From an uncultured Bacteroidales bacterium (GTDB lineage: Bacteria > Bacteroidota > Bacteroidia > Bacteroidales > UBA932): a stretch of 6,142 bases of DNA. The notes below the pieces were generated by a model. It did not search any database and had not been told where the DNA came from. It saw only the letters and a list, made by a program, of their open reading frames with translations. Position numbers and translations under genes: made by a program. This document shows positions 1 through 6,142 of the stretch, one piece after another (position 1 is the stretch's first letter; each line of letters starts with the position of its first letter). The DNA lies in NCBI GenBank assembly GCA_945983015.1, contig CAMFSN010000087.1, forward strand, positions 1 to 6,142, in the 5' to 3' direction.

Positions 1-1
1 C

Positions 2-709
2 CTGGCCGTAGGAGTTCAGGCCAAAGCCTATAAGCTCAGCTCTCCTTCAGGACAGATAAAGCTGACTGTGAATGCAGGACATTACCTAAGTTGGAGCCTG
101 GAAGCCTTCGGAGAGAAAGTTCTGGAGGACAGCAGGATATCCCTGACCCTTTCTGATGGAAGGGTTCTGGGGGTGGCCAAGTTTAATCCTAGGGCCAGCC
201 GTCGCAGCGCAGACGATACGCTCGTTAACCTGGTGCCTACCAAGCACAGGGTCATAGGGGATCGTTATAACGAACTTCGCCTGCGATATGGAAAGGACTA
301 CAGCGTGCTGTTCAGAGTTTACGACAACGGTGTGGCTTATCGCTTCGAGAGCGCTTTCCCTGAAGATATTGAGGTCAGGGAAGAAGTTTCCGAATGGAAT
401 TTCGCAGCGGATTTGAAGGCTTATTGGGCAAATGAGATGAATCCTTTTCAGGAGCTGCCTCTCAGTCAGATAGACAGGGCCACTTACTCCTATCTGCCTG
501 TAAGTATGAGTGACGGAAATGGTCACCTCTTTGTACTCGCTGAGGTGGACCTTTTCGATTATCCTAATATGTTGCTCAGGGCCGGAGAGGGAAACAGTCT
601 TTTCGGAGAGCATCCTAAGATGATAGTCCGCACGGCTGGAAGCAGGACTTTCCCTTGGCGCCTGCTTACAATAGGGGATGACAGGGAACTTCCGGAGGAG
701 GCTGGGTAG
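2..709 (+). pseudogene. GH97 N-terminal domain fragment, 5' end outside window, catalytic domain missing
   Basis: The open frame runs in from the left edge (first full codon at base 2) and stops at TAG 707-709, giving 235 visible residues. They begin LAVGVQAKAYKL, which reads as the end of a signal peptide with a likely cut after VQA, so only a short stretch of start and signal peptide is missing. A GTG at 68 is internal and not the true start. The rest matches the N-terminal beta-sandwich of glycoside hydrolase family 97 (SusB-type alpha-glucosidases and alpha-galactosidases): S-P-S-G-Q-I at the start, RVYDNGVAYRF in the middle, and SRTFPWRLLTIGDDREL at the end. Full GH97 proteins are roughly 650-730 residues, with a (beta/alpha)8 catalytic barrel and a C-terminal beta domain after this point. 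Here the frame ends about seven residues past DDREL and the next gene starts 22 bp later, so no barrel is encoded. The domain is sure; whether this is a decayed gene, a deletion, an assembly join or a functional orphan domain is not known. By itself it should have no hydrolase activity. Confidence 0.8.
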
Positions 710-731
710 CTGAATTTGTAAAAAATAGTAT
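710..731 (+). other. 22-bp A/T-rich spacer without Shine-Dalgarno motif
   Basis: The gap between the GH97-fragment stop and the ATG at 732 is mostly A/T (aatttgtaaaaaatagtat) and has no GGAGG-like site near the start. This is usual for Bacteroidota, where A/T-rich leaders rather than Shine-Dalgarno pairing support initiation. A lone TTTG at 715-718 is not enough to call a Bacteroidota promoter, because no TAnnTTTG element sits at the right distance upstream of a transcript start. The missing GH97 catalytic region would be expected to start around here. Confidence 0.5.
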
Positions 732-3700
732 ATGAGAAAGTGTTTCTTGAGTTTTTTAGCATTGCTTGCGGGTCTGAGCCTTTATGCCGCTGAGTTTCAG
801 GTTAGCGGAGTAGTAAGGGATGATGCCGGAAAGCCTGTTTCAGGAGTGAAAGTGACGGATGGATATAACTTTGTCCTGACGGATAATAACGGAAGATACA
901 GAATTTGTCCTCATGACGATGCCAATTTCGTATATATCAGCATTCCTTCAGGCTTTGAGATGGCTAGCCGCAACGGGGCTCCTTTTTTCTACAGGTCATT
1001 AAAGAGAGAGCAAGAATCACAGAAGCAGGATTTTGACCTGCTTAGACTCACTCAGGATGACACGCATCATCAGTTCGTCTTATGGGCTGACGTGCAGGTC
1101 TATAACGAGAGTGAATTGGAATTGGTGTCAAAGGCCGCTTCGGATGCCAGGGACCTGGTTAAGGAGAATGGACTCAGTACCTTTGGAATGTCTTGCGGAG
1201 ATATCGTTGGGAATTGGTCCAGCGGAATGTTGGAGACTGTCCACAAGACCTGTGCTCAGGCCGGCTTCCCTTTCTTCACCCTGATGGGGAATCACGATTA
1301 TCAGGCAGGAGTAGCCACTAACGAGGAGTCGAAGAGAAACTATACTGACACCTTCGGCCCTACTTATTATTCCTTCGACAAGGGCAGGCTGCACTACGTG
1401 GTCCTGGACGATGTGTTTTACTTCTCCCGTCATTATATGGGCTATCTGGAGCAGGCTCAGCTCGAATGGTTGAAAAAAGACCTTTCTTATGTGACTGAAG
1501 GCAGCACGGTAGTGCTTTTTATGCACATCCCTACTTATAGCAAGGAAGCCAGAGCAGGCCAATTCAACAAGGAGGAATACAACAGGATACTTTGCAATCG
1601 TCAGGCTCTCTACGACATCCTGGCTCCATACAATGCCCATATCTGCTCCGCTCACGAGCATTATGCTGAGAATTATGTTCTGAACGAGCATCTTTTTGAG
1701 CACGTTCACGCTCCGCTCAGCGGACTTTTCTGGCAGTCGCTTTACAGTTGCGACGGTCTGCCTTGGGGATACTATGTATATGAGGTAGATGGGGACGGCA
1801 TAGTGGACTGGTATTATAAAGCCATAGGGGAATCCCGGGATGTCCAGTTCTCAGCCTACAGATTGGGCGAAGACCCTATGAAGGCTCACAGTGTGGTGGC
1901 CAATGTCTGGAACTACGACCCGTCCTGGAAAGTGGAATGGAGAGAGAACGGGGTGGACCAGGGAGCTATGGAGAAGTACAGCGGCTGGGACAGGAACATA
2001 GTCTCAGACGTAGAGGCGAGAAGGGAAAAGGAATTTACCTGGAAATACATAGGCGCCGCTCAGACGGAACACCTCTTCTGTGCCACTCCTTCTTCCATAG
2101 ATTCTGAGGTGGAGATAGTGGTAACAGACAGATTCGGCAGGGTTTATACCTGGAACAATTCCAGGGACAAGATATACCAGACCTCTTCTTATACTCTGAG
2201 TTCAGACAAGTTGACAGAAGGGGGTAAAGAGTACAGGGCTCCGCAGCCTGCCGTTTATCCGGAGTACGGGCGATTCTACGGCGCTGACAAGATGGAGACC
2301 AATCTTTACAATCTTTCCATCAGCGAGATGGTTAAGAATAAGGAATCCGACGGCACTTTCCGTACTGGCGAATTGTGGAGTGGCGTGTGGACCAGGGACA
2401 TTTCCTATAGCGCCATACTTGGGCTTGCCCATCTGGAGCCGGAGGTGATAAAAACCAGCCTTATGCGCAAGGTGGACAGGAAGAACCGCATCATTCAGGA
2501 TACCGGAACCGGTGGTTCCTGGCCTTGTTCTTCCGACAGGGTGGTGTGGATAATAGCCGCCTATGAAGTGTATCTGGAGACCGGAGACATCTCCTGGCTG
2601 AAACAGATCTATCCTATAGCCAAGCGCAGTCTGGACGCCGATATGATAGCGGTTTATAATTCTCAGACCGGTCTTTTCAGGGGAGAAAGCAGTTTTATAG
2701 ACTGGAGGGAGCAGAGTTATCCTAAGTGGATGCAGCCTGCGGACATAGCTGCCTCAGAGTGCCTTGGAACCAATGCTGTATATTACAGGGCCCTTCAGAT
2801 TATGTCTTCCATAGCCGGCAAACTCGGCCCTACCCGTTCTTCCGAGGCCAAGCGTTATGCCCAAAGGGCTGCTGAGCTGAAGGCTGCCATCAACGAGCAT
2901 TTCTGGTTGGAGAAAGAGGGTTATTACGCCCAGTATATCTATGGCCGCAACGCCCGATATATCTCGCCTCGCAGTGAGACCCTGGGAGAAAGCCTCTGCA
3001 TTCTCTGGGACATAGCTTCCCCTGAGCAGGCTGCCAGAATTCTGAGCAATATGGAAGTGTGTGACTACGGCCCTACCATCTTCTCGCCACAGATTTCGGC
3101 TATCGGTAGCTATCACAACGATGCGATTTGGCCTTTTGTGACATCTTATTATGGTCTTGCAGCAGCCAAGAGCGGGAACCGCGCCGCCTTGATGCACGCA
3201 TTGGCATCTAATATGAGGGCGGCTACATTCTTCGGCTCGAATATGGAGAATATGGTGGCTTCCAGCGGAGGAAAGGAGACAGCACTGAACTCTCCTAGGC
3301 AGCTCTGGAGCGTGGCCGGATTCTCAGGGCTTTACAGGAACGCGCTTTTAGGCATCAACTATGAGGATGAGGGAATCAGGCTGAAGCCTTGCGTGCCTGC
3401 GCAGATGAAGGCCTGTCGTAAGATTGAGAATTTCAAGTATAGGGATATGCTGCTCGACATCGAGGTCGTAGGCGAGGGAAATGTCATCAAGGAATGCCAA
3501 TTGGATGGTAAGAACCTGCCTTCTGCATTCATCCCTGCCAGCTTGACTGGAAAGCACACGGTCTTTGTGATACTGGGCCCTGCTGAGGCGGAAGCAAAGG
3601 CTGCCCTTAAGATATCTCCTGTGCTCTGGGATCTGGATTATCCTGAGGCGGTGCTCAACAATGGGGTGCTGAGCTGGAATGCCGTAAGGGGAGCCACTTA

Positions 3701-4220
3701 TTACAAGGTGTACTGTAACGGCTTGCAGCAGCAGGAATTAAGCGCAAATCACTACACCCCAGTGACTTCCGGAGAGTACACCGTTATGGCCTTTGACGAG
3801 CATGGCCGCTATTCTTTCATCAGTGAGCCTGTCAGGGTGAATCTGAAGGAGCAGTTCTATAAGATTGAGGACCTGTCGCTGGAGAACAAGTTGGGCGTGC
3901 AGTGGAAACAGGAGGTAAATATCCCTAAGACTGGAGAATACTACATAGAGTTCGAATATTCCAATGGTAACGGAGATATCAGCACCTATAACAAATGCTC
4001 CACCAGAACTCTCTTCATAGACAGGAAGAGGACCGACGTGGTGGTATTGCCTCAGAGAGGGGACAGTTGGGATGCCAAGGGATTCACCCAGCCTGTAAAA
4101 GTGAAACTCAGCGCCGGCAACCACAGCTTGGAACTTCGTTTCCTGGAAGAAAATATCAATATGAACATAGATGTAGATAACGTGGTGCTTCGTGGACTGC
4201 GGATCAGCAAGCTTGATTAA
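732..4220 (+). CDS. Secreted metallophosphoesterase - (alpha/alpha)6 glycoside hydrolase fusion with C-terminal Fn3-like and CBM-like domains
   Basis: This 1162-residue protein has a signal peptide (about 1-20, cut near SLYAA; no lipobox). Residues 22-105 form a carboxypeptidase-regulatory-like beta domain (MetallophosN). Residues 112-365 are a calcineurin-like phosphoesterase with likely metal ligands D120 and Q122 (DxQ instead of the common DxH), D157 (GDIVGN), N187 and H188 (GNHD), H265 (MHIP), and H308 and H310 (AHEH instead of GHxH). Residues 380-474 match MetallophosC (NVWNYDPSWKVEW...VTDRFGRVY). Residues 505-950 form an (alpha/alpha)6 glycosidase of the debranching-enzyme / GH63-like type: GVWTRDISYS (551-560), DTGTGGSWP, FIDWREQSYPKWMQPADI (655-672), YHNDAIWPFVTSY (794-806). 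D657 is the likely general acid and E839 (E849 as alternative) a candidate base, by analogy with clan GH-G. Residues 960-1036 look Fn3-like, and 1040-1160 resemble a CBM6/35-type beta-sandwich. The phosphoesterase and glycosidase parts normally occur as separate proteins. The product is probably periplasmic or surface-exposed. The substrates are not determinable from sequence. Confidence 0.88.
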   Translation: MRKCFLSFLALLAGLSLYAAEFQVSGVVRDDAGKPVSGVKVTDGYNFVLTDNNGRYRICPHDDANFVYISIPSGFEMASRNGAPFFYRSLKREQESQKQDFDLLRLTQDDTHHQFVLWADVQVYNESELELVSKAASDARDLVKENGLSTFGMSCGDIVGNWSSGMLETVHKTCAQAGFPFFTLMGNHDYQAGVATNEESKRNYTDTFGPTYYSFDKGRLHYVVLDDVFYFSRHYMGYLEQAQLEWLKKDLSYVTEGSTVVLFMHIPTYSKEARAGQFNKEEYNRILCNRQALYDILAPYNAHICSAHEHYAENYVLNEHLFEHVHAPLSGLFWQSLYSCDGLPWGYYVYEVDGDGIVDWYYKAIGESRDVQFSAYRLGEDPMKAHSVVANVWNYDPSWKVEWRENGVDQGAMEKYSGWDRNIVSDVEARREKEFTWKYIGAAQTEHLFCATPSSIDSEVEIVVTDRFGRVYTWNNSRDKIYQTSSYTLSSDKLTEGGKEYRAPQPAVYPEYGRFYGADKMETNLYNLSISEMVKNKESDGTFRTGELWSGVWTRDISYSAILGLAHLEPEVIKTSLMRKVDRKNRIIQDTGTGGSWPCSSDRVVWIIAAYEVYLETGDISWLKQIYPIAKRSLDADMIAVYNSQTGLFRGESSFIDWREQSYPKWMQPADIAASECLGTNAVYYRALQIMSSIAGKLGPTRSSEAKRYAQRAAELKAAINEHFWLEKEGYYAQYIYGRNARYISPRSETLGESLCILWDIASPEQAARILSNMEVCDYGPTIFSPQISAIGSYHNDAIWPFVTSYYGLAAAKSGNRAALMHALASNMRAATFFGSNMENMVASSGGKETALNSPRQLWSVAGFSGLYRNALLGINYEDEGIRLKPCVPAQMKACRKIENFKYRDMLLDIEVVGEGNVIKECQLDGKNLPSAFIPASLTGKHTVFVILGPAEAEAKAALKISPVLWDLDYPEAVLNNGVLSWNAVRGATYYKVYCNGLQQQELSANHYTPVTSGEYTVMAFDEHGRYSFISEPVRVNLKEQFYKIEDLSLENKLGVQWKQEVNIPKTGEYYIEFEYSNGNGDISTYNKCSTRTLFIDRKRTDVVVLPQRGDSWDAKGFTQPVKVKLSAGNHSLELRFLEENINMNIDVDNVVLRGLRISKLD

Positions 4221-4234
4221 ATCATTTTTATATT
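4221..4234 (+). other. 14-bp A/T-only-like spacer before nagB
   Basis: The gap atcatttttatatt between the fusion-gene stop and the nagB ATG has one C and no G, so it holds no Shine-Dalgarno site and is too short for a separate promoter or terminator. nagB is therefore likely translated from the same transcript as the upstream gene. Confidence 0.5.
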
Positions 4235-5029
4235 ATGAAAGTCATTATTAAAGAAAACTCAAAAGCAGGCTCTCTTTGGGCTGCTCATCACATCGCTGCT
4301 AAGATCAAGGAGAAGGCAGCTCGCACCTCTGAACCATTCGTACTTGGTCTTTGCACCGGATCCACACCTATAGAAACCTATGCCGAGCTGGCTCGTATGG
4401 TTAAGGACGGGGAACTTTCATTCAAGAACGTGATCTCCTTTAATATGGATGAGTATGTAGGTCTTCCTGAGAGTCATCCTGAGAGTTATCATTCTTTTAT
4501 GCATACTTATCTCTTTTCTAAGATAGATGAGCCTGCAGAGAATATTCATATCCTGAACGGCAATGCTCCTGATCTGGAGGCAGAGTGCGCCGCATACGAA
4601 GAGGCCATTGTTAAGGCCGGTGGCTTCGACCTTTTCCTGGGTGGAATCGGGGAGGACGGACATATCGCTTTCAACGAGCCATTCTCTCCTCTTACCAGCC
4701 GTACCCGTGTGGTTACCCTGACCGAGGATACCCGTATCGTGAACAGCCGCTTCTTCGACAACGATCCTGAGAAGGTTCCTGCACAGGCCCTGTCAGTGGG
4801 TGTAGCCACTGTTACTGATTCCAAGGAGGTGGTAATATTGGCATTCGGACCTAAGAAGGCTCGTGCCGTCAAGGATGCAGTCGAGGGACCATACAGTCAT
4901 ATGTGCACCGTGTCCGCCCTTCAGAATCACCAGAATGGCATTATCGTGGCCGATGAGGCTTCCGTAGGGGAGTTGAAAGTCAATTCATACAAGTATTTCA
5001 AGGCAGTTGAAAAGGCTGAAAAATTATGA
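4235..5029 (+). CDS. nagB: Glucosamine-6-phosphate deaminase (isomerase)
   Basis: This cytoplasmic enzyme converts glucosamine-6-phosphate to fructose-6-phosphate and ammonia, the step that brings amino sugars into glycolysis. The 264-residue length is close to E. coli NagB (266), and the two align nearly without gaps. The phosphate-binding loop is LGLCTGSTP (37-45). Catalytic positions coincide with E. coli numbering: D72 in FNMDEYVGL, D141 and H143 in GEDGHIAFNEP, and E148. SRFFDND (171-177) and ELKVNSYKYF near the end are also conserved. Of the E. coli allosteric GlcNAc-6-P contacts, S151, R158, T161 and Y254 are present, but the lysine at 160 is valine (RTRVVTL instead of RTRIKTL), so activation by GlcNAc-6-P may be weak or absent. 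The stop overlaps the next gene's start (ATGA), which suggests translational coupling. No nagA or transporter lies in the window. The assignment is very secure at family level. Confidence 0.97.
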   Translation: MKVIIKENSKAGSLWAAHHIAAKIKEKAARTSEPFVLGLCTGSTPIETYAELARMVKDGELSFKNVISFNMDEYVGLPESHPESYHSFMHTYLFSKIDEPAENIHILNGNAPDLEAECAAYEEAIVKAGGFDLFLGGIGEDGHIAFNEPFSPLTSRTRVVTLTEDTRIVNSRFFDNDPEKVPAQALSVGVATVTDSKEVVILAFGPKKARAVKDAVEGPYSHMCTVSALQNHQNGIIVADEASVGELKVNSYKYFKAVEKAEKL

Positions 5030-5856
5030 TAAAAAAGTATTTGCTCTGCGCTCTTGCAGCGTTTTCAATTCTTCCACTTGGAGCTAAGACCCCTGAGCGC
5101 CAAGTGGCTATCGTAGCTCATAGAGGGTATTGGGCCTGTGAGGCTGGAGGCCAATCCCATAACTCTATCGCAGCATTGAAGGCAAGTCAGGATCTGGATT
5201 TCTGGGGCAGCGAGTTCGATGTGAATATGACAAAGGACGGAGAGCTGCTGGTTTTCCACGACGATGCCGTCAATGGAAAGAAATTCAAGGATTACGACCA
5301 TGCCGAGTTCGCGGATGTCACTCTGCCTAATGGGGAGAAGATACCTACTCTCGACCAATACCTTACTCAGTTTGAGCAGGATAAGACTTGTCGTCTGGTT
5401 TTCGAACTTAAGTGTCACGACACTTTAGCCCGTCAGATCAAGGCTGTGGAGCAGAGCATAGAAAAACTTAAGGCTCACGGTCTGTATGATCCAAAGCAGG
5501 TGATTTTTATCTCTTTCGATCTTCAGGAGTGTCTGATTTTCGCCGAAAAATGTCCTGGATTTACCGTTCAGTACCTCGGCAGTGAGGCAGAGCGTAATCC
5601 AGAGGTGTTGGCAAAACTGGGTATAAACGGAATAGATACCAATTTCTGGAAATTCTACTCCGATCCTACCTGGTACACCCTTGCCCGCAGGAACGGAATG
5701 AGCGTGAACGTCTGGACCGTGGATGATAAGGAGCATATGCGTACTATGATAGAATTGGGAGTGGATTATATCACTACCAACGATCCTGAACTTTGCAGGG
5801 AATTGCTTCAGGAGATGGGTGTCAAAGAATTAAAGGCGGGTAAAAATTTTAAATAA
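5026..5856 (+). CDS. Periplasmic glycerophosphodiester phosphodiesterase family protein
   Basis: This 276-residue protein has an N-terminal signal peptide (about 1-20, MIKKYLLCALAAFSILPLGA, likely cut before KTPE), so it is expected in the periplasm. The GDPD TIM-barrel follows. AHRG (31-34) supplies H32 and R33; EFD (63-65) supplies the metal ligands E63 and D65; FHDD (77-80) supplies the second catalytic histidine H78; FELK (126-129) supplies E127; VNVWTVDD (227-234) and GVDYITTNDP (245-254) close the barrel. The usual PENT after HRG is replaced by SHNS (44-47), keeping the asparagine, a variant of a Bacteroidota subgroup. Family members hydrolyse glycerophosphodiesters to glycerol-3-phosphate and an alcohol, and some act on other phosphodiesters or glycerophosphoryl-polymers. 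The true substrate is unknown. The gene starts inside the nagB stop (ATGA) and its stop overlaps the next start (TAATG), so it sits between two NagB-family genes in a coupled operon. Confidence 0.92.
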   Translation: MIKKYLLCALAAFSILPLGAKTPERQVAIVAHRGYWACEAGGQSHNSIAALKASQDLDFWGSEFDVNMTKDGELLVFHDDAVNGKKFKDYDHAEFADVTLPNGEKIPTLDQYLTQFEQDKTCRLVFELKCHDTLARQIKAVEQSIEKLKAHGLYDPKQVIFISFDLQECLIFAEKCPGFTVQYLGSEAERNPEVLAKLGINGIDTNFWKFYSDPTWYTLARRNGMSVNVWTVDDKEHMRTMIELGVDYITTNDPELCRELLQEMGVKELKAGKNFK

Positions 5857-6098
5857 TGAAACATTTTTCTTTACCAAAAGACGGAGGACTTATCGAGTCC
5901 TCAATTCCGGCAGATATTCTTCACAGCCGTGAGAAAATCTACACGGAGATCTGTGAAACTCCTTTTATCGCCAGCCATTTGGTCTGCGAGGAGATTATCT
6001 CACAGATTAATTCCTTCCAGTCATCCCACCCGGGAGAACTCTTTAAACTTGGCCTTACCACTGGCTCCACTCCGACTTCTTTTTACAAGAATCTAAGA
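5856..6098 (+). CDS. NagB-superfamily protein, glucosamine-6-phosphate deaminase-like, 5' part only
   Basis: The ATG at 5856 shares its A with the preceding TAA stop. About 81 genuine codons are visible before the contig runs into adapter; the last trustworthy residue is R in FYKNLR (codon 6096-6098). The fragment begins MKHFSLPKDGGLIES, continues with an alpha-helical lead (REKIYTEICETPFIASHLVCEEI), and then gives FKLGLTTGSTPTSFYKNL, which is the phosphate-binding loop T-G-S-T-P of the NagB/RpiA/SugarP-isomerase superfamily. The lead before that loop is about 28 residues longer than in the nagB copy at 4235. This fits the second, divergent deaminase paralogue found in many Bacteroidota, where the NagB-like domain can be followed by a LmbE/PIG-L-type domain; whether this one has such a tail cannot be seen. 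The catalytic residues also lie beyond the end. The residues encoded after 6098 are adapter artefact. Confidence 0.8.
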
Positions 6099-6099
6099 A

Positions 6100-6142
6100 C
6101 TGTCTCTTATACACATCTCCGAGCCCACGAGACGGACTCCTA
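6100..6142. other. Illumina Nextera adapter contamination (non-genomic)
   Basis: Bases 6100-6118 are CTGTCTCTTATACACATCT, the 19-bp Tn5 mosaic end used in Nextera libraries. Bases 6119-6133 are CCGAGCCCACGAGAC, the rest of the Nextera read-2 adapter in read-through orientation. Bases 6134-6141 are GGACTCCT, which equals the standard Nextera i7 index N705 as I recall it, and the final A is the first base of the following P7 segment. The match is exact over its whole length. This is sequencing-library read-through retained at a contig end, not a transposon in the organism. Confidence 0.97.

Noticed and set aside
86..613. Long open frame on the minus strand opposite the GH97 fragment
   Set aside because: It has no recognisable domain and lies wholly antisense to a well-conserved coding frame, so it is a composition shadow. 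The same holds for the other minus-strand frames opposite the fusion gene, nagB and GDPD.
700..731. A single-base frameshift that would extend the GH97 frame (reading WVAEFVKNSI)
   Set aside because: The shifted frame adds only ten residues before another stop and does not resemble the start of the GH97 barrel, so a frameshift alone does not explain the missing domain.
5841..5853. A/T-rich palindrome-like taaaaattttaaa at the end of the GDPD gene as a possible terminator
   Set aside because: It has no GC stem, is inside the coding sequence, and the next gene starts on the stop codon.
5884..5902. Perfect 7-bp inverted repeat GAGGACT / AGTCCTC with a 5-base loop just inside the last gene
   Set aside because: There is no T-run after it and it lies within codons 10-16 of a coding region. 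A stem of this length with a short loop is expected once or twice by chance in 6 kb.
6100..6118. Tn5 mosaic end as evidence of a Tn5-family transposon in the genome
   Set aside because: It is followed by the Nextera adapter and an index sequence, so it comes from library preparation.

Overview
The window looks like a stretch of a Bacteroidota (probably Bacteroidales) genome. The protein families are typical of that phylum: a GH97 N-terminal domain, a secreted calcineurin-like phosphoesterase of the MetallophosN/MetallophosC type, an (alpha/alpha)6 glycosidase of the kind usually named glycogen-debranching/amylo-1,6-glucosidase-like, and a glycerophosphodiesterase with an HRG...QSHNS motif. 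Start codons follow A/T-rich spacers without Shine-Dalgarno motifs. The genus cannot be told from the sequence. The last 43 bases are not genomic: they are an exact Illumina Nextera read-2 adapter plus an i7 index, so the window is the end of a short-read contig and the genomic sequence stops at about 6099.

Layout: five genes or gene fragments, all on the + strand and tightly packed. (1) At 2-709 is the 3' part of a gene entering from the left edge. It encodes the end of a signal peptide and a GH97 N-terminal beta-sandwich domain, then stops where the catalytic barrel should begin, so it is a truncated gene or an orphan domain. (2) At 732-4220 is a 1162-residue secreted protein that joins a complete three-part metallophosphoesterase to a complete glycoside hydrolase module, followed by an Ig/Fn3-like segment and a CBM-like beta-sandwich. 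(3) At 4235-5029 is nagB, glucosamine-6-phosphate deaminase. (4) At 5026-5856 is a periplasmic glycerophosphodiester phosphodiesterase, overlapping nagB by ATGA. (5) From 5856 is the beginning of a second NagB-superfamily gene, overlapping the previous stop (TAATG) and cut off by the contig end.

The gaps are 22 and 14 bp, followed by two overlapping start/stop junctions. There is no terminator-like hairpin with a T-run and no room for an internal promoter, so the set reads as one transcription unit. Three products carry export signals and two are cytoplasmic deaminase-family enzymes. A plausible but unproven reading is that sugars and phosphate are released from a phosphorylated or glycerophosphate-linked glycan in the periplasm, and amino-sugar phosphates are fed into glycolysis in the cytoplasm. 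No stretch over 300 bases lacks a gene, and no RNA gene, mobile element, CRISPR array or long repeat was seen.
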